DNA of 38,023 nucleotides, from the NCBI GenBank assembly GCA_036395835.1, contig DASWCW010000323.1, forward strand, positions 1 to 38,023. The letters are read 5' to 3'. Under the pieces are notes generated by a model, which had not been told where the DNA came from, searched no databases, and saw only the letters and a program-made list of their open reading frames with translations. This document shows, in pieces, positions 14,758 to 24,592 of this stretch (positions are counted from its first letter, which is position 1; every line of letters begins with the position of its first letter). Both the position numbers and the translations under genes were made by a program. This DNA comes from AP-16 sp036395835 (GTDB lineage: Bacteria > Pseudomonadota > Alphaproteobacteria > Rhizobiales > Xanthobacteraceae).

Positions 14758-14931
14758 TCATTTGGATCTGGCCCTCTCGGCTCGCCTGCGCTCGTATTCC
14801 TGCGCAATGGCCTCGAAAGCGTCCTTCGCCTTGGGGTCGGTCGCCGCTGAAGCTTTCTCGCGGCATTCCTTGGCCTTACGCGCGTAGTACTCCGCGTCAT
14901 AATCGGCGCCATCGGGAGGGCCGGACTGCAT
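14758..14931 (-). CDS. Small helical protein, family member 6 (divergent)
   Basis: 57 residues from ATG 14931: MQSGPPDGADYDAEYYARKA then KECREKASAATDPKAKDAFE and AIAQEYERRRAERARSK. The first helix keeps Y-x-x-K-A-K-E-C; the second has IAQEYERR in place of the MAxxWxxLA consensus. An extended start at 15012 is open, but those residues are not conserved. No clear Shine-Dalgarno. A hairpin repeat lies immediately after the stop. Function unknown. The gap 14932-15262 holds only one hairpin repeat copy (15239-15261); a short plus-strand frame from 15108 (34 codons) is not convincing. Confidence 0.65.
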   Translation of the reverse strand: MQSGPPDGADYDAEYYARKAKECREKASAATDPKAKDAFEAIAQEYERRRAERARSK

Positions 14932-15238
14932 TGTGTCAGAGTACAGCAATTCGGAATGAACCGCCTTGCGCCAAATCAACGTTGCATTCCATGTTTTTAA
15001 ATGCGGCGGCAAAAGCAGTCCCTGTGAAATTCAAACGCGGCCCGCTTACGGGGTTGAAGGAGGTCAGTACCCCGGCTGTGGTATCTTCCTACTTGGGACC
15101 TCGGAAATGAGCACTACCTTGAATTGGCAAATTCCGCGGATAGCGGGGAAGGCCGGTTGCTTATCCGGAAATTGCAGCTCGACAAGGAAATCCTCGTCGA
15201 TCCCGGGTTAAAAGAGGCCAGCACCGTACCCGGAGCAC

Positions 15239-15261
15239 GAGGCCGCCAACTGAGGTGGTCC
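15239..15261 (-). terminator. GC hairpin repeat, copy 4, next to the tRNA 3' end
   Basis: GAGGCCGCCAACTGAGGTGG then TCC. It starts two bases beyond the CCA end of the tRNA-like gene (15263) on the minus strand, so it could terminate the tRNA transcript. The arms are imperfect (GGACCACC / GGCGGCC). Confidence 0.55.
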
Positions 15262-15262
15262 C

Positions 15263-15338
15263 TGGCGGTAGGGGAATGGAGTCGAACCACCGTCTCGTGC
15301 TTTTCAAACACGCGCTCTGCCGCCTGAGCTACCCTACC
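15263..15338 (-). tRNA. tRNA-Phe-like gene (anticodon GAA), atypical
   Basis: 76 nt including encoded CCA. Acceptor GGTAGGG pairs perfectly with CCCTACC, followed by discriminator G and CCA. D arm GCTC-AGGCGGCA-GAGC; anticodon arm CGTGT-TTGAAAA-GCACG with anticodon GAA. The T loop TTCGACT is flanked by GGTGG and CCATT, a T stem with two G-U pairs. To fit, the variable region is 4 nt and an extra C lies between T stem and acceptor. Bacterial tRNA-Phe normally has A73; here it is G. So this may be a second, divergent or decaying tRNA-Phe rather than the main housekeeping copy. It lies in the accessory zone and could be an old integration site. Confidence 0.7.
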
Positions 15339-15589
15339 GTTGCCCCAGTTGCCCCAGTCTGTCCTGCGACGATTCTAGCTACGGCGCGCGAACTAGAAAT
15401 TCACACCTTCGCGACGCGTTGGTGAGCAACGTCACACGGAACTGACCTTGCTCATGGTATTTAGCTGCCACCACCACGATCCGGTTAGCCCCTGAACATG
15501 GTGGGAGGGCCGGCTGTTCGACTCACCATCTTCCAGCCGTCTCGGGGCAGCCCCAAGCCTTTGCCGGCCGGGGCTGCCTTCTCCCAAGC

Positions 15590-15643
15590 AAATTAGGACA
15601 CTGAGAAAATCAAAATTAGGACACCTGCCTCGGCAGTACCCGG
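15590..15643 (+). repeat. Triple AATTAGGACA repeat, copy A
   Basis: Motifs start at 15591 and 15614 (spacing 23). The third is eroded: where GAATTAGG is expected only CCTCGGCAGTACCC remains (from about 15629), matching the GGCCAGTACCC end of the copy at 16401. A reverse-strand relative, GTGCTGTCCTATTTAC, follows at 15650, so two oppositely oriented ends may meet here. Positions 15339-15727 otherwise hold no gene; a GGGCAGCCCC... GGGGCTGCC inverted pair at 15545-15578 and the 15706 hairpin are the only other structures. Confidence 0.75.
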
Positions 15644-15705
15644 GGGTCGGTGCTGTCCTATTTACGATCAGAGCGAGCGATTGGACGACGGGAAGGGCCT
15701 GCGAA

Positions 15706-15731
15706 CTAGGCCGCCAACTGAGGCGGCCTAG
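15706..15731 (-). terminator. GC hairpin repeat, copy 5 (perfect 10-bp stem)
   Basis: CTAGGCCGCC-AACTGA-GGCGGCCTAG, a perfect palindromic stem. It overlaps the TAG stop of the minus-strand small-family gene (15728-15922): the stop codon forms part of the stem. No T-run follows. It could act as a terminator or as a 3' stabilising hairpin. Confidence 0.7.
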
Positions 15732-15922
15732 TCTTTGACGTAGCCAAGGAAGGATTCCAACCTCGCCACAAATTCGCGGCTCTCGGCAAGCTTGCGCCAG
15801 CTCTCGGCCATGCGGGAATAGCTGTCTCGGCTCTCGGAATCTGTGGCCAACTCTGCTAGCCGCTCACATTCGGCGGCGCGGATTTGGCAATGTCGGACAG
15901 CTCGACTCGGTTGCTGTAGCAT
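15728..15922 (-). CDS. Small helical protein, family member 7
   Basis: 64 residues: MLQQPSRAVRHCQIRAAECE then RLAELATDSESRDSYSRMAE and SWRKLAESREF. The ECxxLAxxATDxxxxxxxxRMAESWxxLAES pattern matches the family, although the leading Tyr is replaced (HCQIRAAEC). The 5' leader is nearly identical to that of the next gene (16095-16265) over 32 bp (15937-15968 versus 16286-16317, 29 of 32 by eye) and can fold into a hairpin right before the ATG. Both genes lie between copies of the AATTAGGACA triple repeat, so the pair looks like a duplicated cassette. Function unknown. Confidence 0.75.
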   Translation of the reverse strand: MLQQPSRAVRHCQIRAAECERLAELATDSESRDSYSRMAESWRKLAESREFVARLESFLGYVKD

Positions 15923-15923
15923 C

Positions 15924-15951
15924 GTCGCGCACCCCTAGGCGGGAGCGCGAC
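15924..15951 (-). promoter_or_regulatory. 5' leader hairpin of the 15728 gene
   Basis: On the minus strand GTCGCGC (15951-15945) pairs with GCGCGAC (15930-15924), a perfect 7-bp stem ending one base before the ATG (15922). The left arm belongs to the 32-bp leader shared with the neighbouring paralog. No Shine-Dalgarno is seen outside the stem, so the structure may control translation (inference). Confidence 0.5.
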
Positions 15952-16032
15952 CGGTCTCTCAGTCACCGGCGCCAGCGGCTATCTGCCGATGATCCGACTA
16001 GTCTGCGCCTCTGGCGAGGCGGAGTCGAATCC

Positions 16033-16089
16033 GAATTAGGACAGTTCTAAAATTAAATTAGGACACTGTGGATGGAATTAGGACAGCAC
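16033..16089 (+). repeat. Triple AATTAGGACA repeat, copy B
   Basis: AATTAGGACA motifs start at 16034, 16056 and 16076 (spacings 22 and 20). The last continues GCACCC. Identical spacing is found in copy C (16401-16459). The stop codon of the small gene at 16095 lies six bases further right. Regularly spaced short motifs of this kind resemble the multiple terminal repeats bound by IS21-type transposases; no transposase gene is present in the window. Confidence 0.85.
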
Positions 16090-16094
16090 CCGGC

Positions 16095-16265
16095 CTAGCA
16101 CTCGACCGGACGATCCTCGGCATCGGGCGACGCCCTGCGGTTGAGCATTTCCCGGTACTCGGTCGCAATGGCGGATAGCTTGGCCCTGATCGCCTGATCC
16201 GTGCAATCGTGGGCGAGTTTTGAAAACCGGTCGGCTTGTCGGCGGAAGAACTCGATGCGATCCAT
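16095..16265 (-). CDS. Small helical protein, family member 8 (divergent)
   Basis: 56 residues from ATG 16265: MDRIEFFRRQADRFSKLAHD then CTDQAIRAKLSAIATEYREM and LNRRASPDAEDRPVEC. It keeps the two-helix layout (FFRRQADRFxKLA; LxAIATEYREM) but Glu-Cys is replaced by Arg-Phe and Trp by Tyr. The homologous leader (16286-16317) shared with the 15728 gene confirms common origin. A GCGCTCCC...GGGAGCGC hairpin ends three bases before the ATG. Function unknown. Confidence 0.7.
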   Translation of the reverse strand: MDRIEFFRRQADRFSKLAHDCTDQAIRAKLSAIATEYREMLNRRASPDAEDRPVEC

Positions 16266-16268
16266 GAC

Positions 16269-16297
16269 GCGCTCCCATGCCCTACAGGCGGGAGCGC
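16269..16297 (-). promoter_or_regulatory. 5' leader hairpin of the 16095 gene
   Basis: On the minus strand GCGCTCCC (16297-16290) pairs with GGGAGCGC (16276-16269): 8-bp perfect stem, 13-nt loop, three bases before ATG 16265. The left arm is in the leader shared with the 15728 gene, but the right arm differs between the two genes and still pairs, which suggests that the fold rather than the sequence is kept. Confidence 0.55.
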
Positions 16298-16400
16298 AAC
16301 TGGTCTCTCAGTCGCCGACTCCTGGGCAAAGTCGGGGTCGGGGATGGGACCATGGTACGAGTTTCGGGACCGAGAGTCTGTCGGATTGCCGACAATGCTT

Positions 16401-16459
16401 AAATTAGGACACTGTCACTGGTTAATTAGGACACTTGGCCCGGAATTAGGCCAGTACCC
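16401..16459 (+). repeat. Triple AATTAGGACA repeat, copy C
   Basis: AATTAGG starts at 16402, 16424 and 16444 (spacings 22 and 20, as in copy B). The third reads GAATTAGGCCAGTACCCCC. It ends 14 bp before the SOS box of recA, so the repeat marks the exact boundary between the accessory zone and the housekeeping block. Confidence 0.85.
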
Positions 16460-16472
16460 CCGCCCGCGAAAA

Positions 16473-16487
16473 GAACATATTGCGAAC
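16473..16487 (+). promoter_or_regulatory. LexA (SOS) box of recA
   Basis: GAAC-ATATTGC-GAAC fits the direct-repeat SOS box GAAC-N7-GAAC known for LexA of alphaproteobacteria. A third GAAC follows at 16491-16494 (GAAC-N3-GAAC), which might extend or shift LexA contact. It overlaps the -35 element, as expected for repression. Confidence 0.9.
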
Positions 16488-16508
16488 CGAGAACAAAGCG
16501 TGTACACT
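16480..16508 (+). promoter_or_regulatory. Predicted recA promoter
   Basis: -35 TTGCGA (16480-16485), 17-bp spacer, -10 TACACT (16503-16508). The -35 lies inside the LexA box. The predicted transcript starts near 16515, giving a leader of about 75 nt before the recA ATG. Confidence 0.65.
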
Positions 16509-16589
16509 CCTGCGATCAGAATACGGAGGGGGACGGCCGTTCCCAATCGTTGCTGGCGCTTGGAAACCCGGTCATAAGGATTCGCAACC

Positions 16590-17672
<1,083 letters not shown>

Positions 17673-17700
17673 CGTCTACCTCGCCGCGAACGCCTGCCTT

Positions 17701-17808
17701 CCCCGCCTGCGGGGGGAGGGATGGGGAGGGGGAAGCTCGTTATCGCGGCCCGCATCTCTGCCCCTCCCGCATCGCGCAGAGCGCGATGCGACCTCCCGCA
17801 AGCGGGAG
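17701..17808. repeat. Cluster of short GC palindromes (REP-like) between recA and alaS
   Basis: Three perfect stems in a row: CCCCGC-CT-GCGGGG (17701-17714), GCATCGCGC-AGA-GCGCGATGC (17769-17789) and CTCCCGC-AA-GCGGGAG (17793-17808), with G-rich GGGAGGGATGGGGAGGGGG between the first two. This resembles dispersed intergenic palindromic repeats of rhizobial genomes; the first stem may also end the recA transcript. The remainder of 17673-18040 has no gene I can support. Confidence 0.65.
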
Positions 17809-18040
17809 AGGTGATCGGAGCGAGCTGACAGGCATCTACGATCGCCTTGCCAGCCGCACTCGGCAGCGCCCGACGGATTCCAGCCGCCGCGGCGCCGCGG
17901 TTGCCGCGTTCCTGGACACGCCAAAAGCCCATCGGTAAAACCCGCGAACTGCGCGCGGCCCGGCATTGCGTCCGGACCGGCAGAGAATCCGCTCCTCGGC
18001 CGGAGCACGCGAGGCGGCCGCGGGCGGACCCAAGGAACGC

Positions 18041-20689
<2,649 letters not shown>

Positions 20690-20695
20690 TAGCGA

Positions 20696-23011
20696 TCAGC
20701 TCGCGGCCGAGGGGGAAGGTGGGCGACGGCCCCCTCGCGAGCGGCTGGGGCGGGATGATGCAGCTTCAGTTCCAGCCGGCTTGACCTCGATCAGATCCGG
20801 CCGATCTTTCCCGTCCGGAGGAAGGGGGGCGAATTCGGCGCCATCGACGCGCGTTTGCCCGTTGGCCTCGTCGAGGGCGGCTCGGATTCTGCGGGCGAGA
20901 TCGTCGCGGCGATAAGGCTTGCTCAAGAGCTGCGCGTCCGGATCGAGCTCGCGATTCTTGACCGCCGCGGTCTCGGTATAGCCGGACGTGAACAGCACGA
21001 CGATGCGCGGAAAAATTTTTCGGGCGCGCCGCCCGAGTTCGTCCGCCTTGATCGAGCCGGGCATCACCACGTCGCTGAACAGCAGATCGACCGCGGCGGA
21101 GCTTCGGAGAATCTCGAGCGCTTGATCGGCGTTTGCCGCCTGCAGCACGCGGTAGCCGAGGCTGCCGAGCACCTCGACCGCACCGGCGCGAACCGCGGTA
21201 TCGTCCTCGACGACGAGGATCGTCTCGGTGCCGCCTTCGACCGGCTGCAACGGCTCCGCGCCCACCCATTCCGGCGCATGCGCGGCGCGCGGCAGGTAGA
21301 CCTTCACCGAGGTGCCGTGGCCGAGCTCGCTGTAGATGCGGATGTGGCCGCCGCTCTGCCGTACGAAGCCGTAGACCTGCGGCAAGCCCAGTCCGGTGCC
21401 CTGGCCCTCGGGCTTGGTGGTGAAGAACGGCTCGAAGGCGCGCACCTTCACCTCGGGCGTCATGCCGGTCCCGGTATCGGTCACCGCAAGCATGACGTAG
21501 GGGCCGGGCGCGACCTCGGCTTGCTGCCCCGCATAGGCCGCGTCGAGCATGGCATTGGCCAATTCGATCGTCAGCTTGCCCCCGTCGGGCATCGCGTCGC
21601 GGGCGTTGATGGCGAGGTTGAGCACCGCGTTCTCGATCTGCGCCGGGTCGGCCAGCGTGTTCCACAGCCCGTCGGCGATGACGGTCGCGACCTCGATGCG
21701 CTCGCCGAGCGTGCGGCGAAGCAGGTCCGCCATATCGGTCATCATCCGGCCGAGATTGACCACGCGCGGCTCGAGCGGCTGGCGGCGCGCAAACGCCAGG
21801 AGCTGGCGGGTGAGCTTGGCGGCGCGCTCGGTTCCGGCAATCGCCTTGACCACGCGATCGGCGGCCTTGGCATCCCCGGCGACGTGGGGGGCCAGCAGAT
21901 CGAGGTTGCTGCGGATGATTTGCAGGAGATTGTTGAAATCATGGGCGATGCCGCCGGTGAGATGCCCGATCGCCTCCATCCGCTGGGCCTGCGCGGCGAC
22001 TTCCTCAGCCTGCACGCGGCGCGTCACGTCGATGCTCGAAAACAGGAATCCGCCGTCGTCGGTCGGATGCGCGCCGATCTCGATCGTGCGGGACCCGATT
22101 CTACCGTGAAACATCACGTCGTCGCCGGCCTGCTCCTGGCCGGCCCGCGCGCGGGCCGATTGCAGCATGCCGGAGGAGCGCTCGGCGTCGCGCGCGAGCA
22201 CCGCATCGAGCCGCGTTCCCTGGGCGGCCAGCTGCGGCGGCAGCTCGAGCTGCTCGAAGAAGCGCTGGTTGAAGGCCTGCAGCCGACCGCCCGCATCCCA
22301 CGCGGCAATGCCCTCGCGGGTATGGTCGAGCGTCGCCTGCAGCAATCTGGCTTTGAGAGCGGCGTCGGCCTGCGCCCGACGCAGCTGGCTGTTGCGGCGA
22401 ACCAGCAGCAATTGCGCGATCGCCAGCGCAAACAGCGCCGCCAGCATGGTCGCCATCGCCACCATCAGGGTTCGCCATTCCGTCTCGTCGGCTGCGGCGG
22501 TGCGCAAGGCGAGCAGCTCCTGCTCGTCCGCGATCAGCCCGTCGGTGGTGCGCCGGATCGCCAGCATGGATTCCCGGCCCGCCGCGGTCATGAGCTCGGA
22601 ACGCGCCGCCTCGAAGCCGGATTGGTCCAGCGCCTCGATCGTGCTCGCGAGCGCCGCAAGCTTGTTGTCGATCCGCCGGGAAAGCTCGGCCAGGCGCTTC
22701 TGCTGTGCCGGATTTTCGCGCGTGAGCTCCCGCAATTTCTCCACAAGCTGCGGAATGCGCGCCCTCGCTTCGCGATAGGGCTGGAGATATTCGGGCTGCT
22801 GGCTGATGACGTAGCCGCGCTCGCCGGTCTCGGCGTCCTGGATGCCGGAGAACAGCAGCCGGGCCGTGCTGATCACCTCGTGGGTGTGGACGACGAGATC
22901 GCGGCTGCTGCGCAACCGATGCGAGGACACGAAAATCAGGAACGCGGACGCGATCAGCAGAACCGCGGTCGGAGCGATCATCAGCGCCGACGGACGGGTC
23001 TTTGCCGCCAA
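20696..23011 (-). CDS. CHASE3-PAS hybrid sensor histidine kinase/response regulator
   Basis: 771 residues from a TTG start at 23011, chosen because AAGGAGG lies five bases upstream; ATG 22981 is ten codons later. Order: TM1 (~11-29); periplasmic CHASE3-like helical domain (~36-175, with DAETGERGYVISQQPEYLQPY); TM2 (~181-204); PAS-like (~222-335); HisKA with phospho-accepting His357 in GGIAHDFNN; HATPase with N470-type N box (NLAINARDAM), DTGTGM and GQGTGLGLP; C-terminal receiver with DD at 603-604, Asp647 (FSDVVMPG) and Lys698 (SKPY). It is an orphan between alaS and icd with no separate regulator gene, so the signal and output are unknown. The tail after ~720 is Pro/Ser/Arg-rich. Confidence 0.93.
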   Translation of the reverse strand: MAAKTRPSALMIAPTAVLLIASAFLIFVSSHRLRSSRDLVVHTHEVISTARLLFSGIQDAETGERGYVISQQPEYLQPYREARARIPQLVEKLRELTRENPAQQKRLAELSRRIDNKLAALASTIEALDQSGFEAARSELMTAAGRESMLAIRRTTDGLIADEQELLALRTAAADETEWRTLMVAMATMLAALFALAIAQLLLVRRNSQLRRAQADAALKARLLQATLDHTREGIAAWDAGGRLQAFNQRFFEQLELPPQLAAQGTRLDAVLARDAERSSGMLQSARARAGQEQAGDDVMFHGRIGSRTIEIGAHPTDDGGFLFSSIDVTRRVQAEEVAAQAQRMEAIGHLTGGIAHDFNNLLQIIRSNLDLLAPHVAGDAKAADRVVKAIAGTERAAKLTRQLLAFARRQPLEPRVVNLGRMMTDMADLLRRTLGERIEVATVIADGLWNTLADPAQIENAVLNLAINARDAMPDGGKLTIELANAMLDAAYAGQQAEVAPGPYVMLAVTDTGTGMTPEVKVRAFEPFFTTKPEGQGTGLGLPQVYGFVRQSGGHIRIYSELGHGTSVKVYLPRAAHAPEWVGAEPLQPVEGGTETILVVEDDTAVRAGAVEVLGSLGYRVLQAANADQALEILRSSAAVDLLFSDVVMPGSIKADELGRRARKIFPRIVVLFTSGYTETAAVKNRELDPDAQLLSKPYRRDDLARRIRAALDEANGQTRVDGAEFAPLPPDGKDRPDLIEVKPAGTEAASSRPSRSRGGRRPPSPSAAS

Positions 23012-23172
23012 AGCCGCCTCCTTACCCAATCGCCTCGAATCGCCCCAGCGCCGCCAATATTGCACCGACGGGGCCGTTCGGCATCCTCTCGTTGGCCGCC
23101 GAATCCACCGGATCTTGTGCGGGCCGATTGAGTCGGTTCCGTGATCGGGCGCCGGGCAGCGCGAGGGGCAAG

Positions 23173-24384
23173 TTACCGCATCGCATGCTGGAGGTTCGCG
23201 GCGACCTTGTCGAGGAAGCCTTCGGTGGACAGCCACTTCTGGTCGGCGCCCACCAGCAGCGCCAGGTCCTTGGTCATGAAGCCCGCCTCCACGGTATCGA
23301 CGCACACTTTCTCCAGCTTGGCCGCGAAGGCGCCGAGCCCCGCATTGCCGTCGAGTTTGGCGCGGTGGGCGAGCCCGCGGGTCCAGGCGAAGATCGAGGC
23401 GATGGAATTGGTCGAAGTCTCGTTGCCTTTCTGATGCTCGCGATAGTGGCGCGTGACGGTGCCGTGCGCGGCCTCGGCCTCCACGGTCTTGCCGTCCGGC
23501 GTCATCAGCACCGAGGTCATCAGGCCGAGCGAGCCGAAGCCCTGCGCGACCGTGTCCGACTGCACGTCGCCATCGTAGTTCTTGCAGGCCCACACGTATC
23601 CGCCCGACCATTTGAGCGCGGCGGCGACCATGTCGTCGATCAGCCGGTGCTCGTACACGAGCTTGCGCTGGTCGAACTCGGCCTTGAACTCCTTGTCGAA
23701 CACTTCCTGGAACAGGTCCTTGAAACGCCCGTCGTAGGCTTTGAGGATGGTGTTCTTGGTCGACAGATAGACCGGGTAGTTGCGGGCGAGCCCGTAATTG
23801 AGCGAGGCGCGCGCGAAATCCCGGATCGAATCGTCGAGGTTGTACATGGCGAGCGCGACGCCGCCGCCCGGGAAGGCGAACACTTCGCGCTCGATTTTGT
23901 TGCCGTCCTCGCCGACGAACGTGAGCGTGAGCCTGCCCTTGCCGGGAACGCGGAAATCGGTGGCGCGGTACTGGTCGCCGTAGGCATGGCGGCCGATCAC
24001 GATCGGCTGGGTCCAACCCGGGACCAGGCGGGGCACGTTGCGGCAGATGATCGGCTCGCGGAAAATCACGCCGCCGATGATGTTGCGGATGGTGCCGTTC
24101 GGCGAACGCCACATCTTCTTGAGCTTGAACTCGTGCACCCGCGCCTCGTCCGGGGTGATGGTGGCGCATTTGACGCCGACGCCCACCCGCTTGATCGCCT
24201 CGGCGGCGTCGATCGTCACCTGATCGTCGGTCGCGTCGCGGTGCTCGATGCCGAGATCGAAATAGACGAGCTCGATATCGAGATAGGGAAGGATCAGCTT
24301 TTCCTTGATCGACTTCCAGATGATCCGGGTCATCTCGTCGCCGTCGAGCTCGACGAGCGGATTGGCAACCTTGATCTTCGGCAT
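23173..24384 (-). CDS. icd: NADP-dependent isocitrate dehydrogenase
   Basis: 403 residues from ATG 24384 (MPKIKVANPLVELDGDEMTR); an upstream in-frame ATG at 24402 adds six residues that are not typical. It oxidises isocitrate to 2-oxoglutarate with NADP in the TCA cycle. Of the dimeric subfamily shared by alphaproteobacteria and eukaryotes: SPNGTIRNIIGGVIFREPI is the substrate Ser loop, YDGDVQSDTVAQGFGSLGLM the metal-binding Asp region, and EAAHGTVTRHYREHQKGNET the coenzyme loop with Arg/His contacts to the 2'-phosphate. Divergent from trmJ over a 208-bp intergenic region; followed downstream by the kinase gene. Confidence 0.97.
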   Translation of the reverse strand: MPKIKVANPLVELDGDEMTRIIWKSIKEKLILPYLDIELVYFDLGIEHRDATDDQVTIDAAEAIKRVGVGVKCATITPDEARVHEFKLKKMWRSPNGTIRNIIGGVIFREPIICRNVPRLVPGWTQPIVIGRHAYGDQYRATDFRVPGKGRLTLTFVGEDGNKIEREVFAFPGGGVALAMYNLDDSIRDFARASLNYGLARNYPVYLSTKNTILKAYDGRFKDLFQEVFDKEFKAEFDQRKLVYEHRLIDDMVAAALKWSGGYVWACKNYDGDVQSDTVAQGFGSLGLMTSVLMTPDGKTVEAEAAHGTVTRHYREHQKGNETSTNSIASIFAWTRGLAHRAKLDGNAGLGAFAAKLEKVCVDTVEAGFMTKDLALLVGADQKWLSTEGFLDKVAANLQHAMR

Positions 24385-24592
24385 GGAGCGCAGGACCTTC
24401 AAGCATGGCGCCGGACCAAGCGTCGACGGCGCGGGCGGCGCGAACGGGGCGGCGGGCGGCGGGGCGGCGAGGCGGCGTTCTTATGACCCGGCCGAAGCGG
24501 TCCTGCAAGCGGGCCTCACCGCCGCGAAACGGGGTGGGCAGGGGCCGCCGGAAACGTTACATCGGGCCGAAAACTTCGACGCTGGAGCCGCC

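Noticed and set aside
15108..15327. Short plus-strand frames from 15108 and 15124
   Set aside because: The longer one runs through the tRNA antisense; the other has 34 codons and no family signature.
15590..16459. Possible CRISPR array because of regularly spaced short repeats
   Set aside because: Repeats are only ~10-12 bp, occur in groups of three at 20-23 bp and not as 25-37-bp repeats with uniform spacers; no cas gene is present.
20855..24486. Two long plus-strand open frames opposite the kinase and icd
   Set aside because: Composition typical of reverse-complement frames (repeated GRD, AVA, HRD strings); the minus-strand genes are unmistakable.
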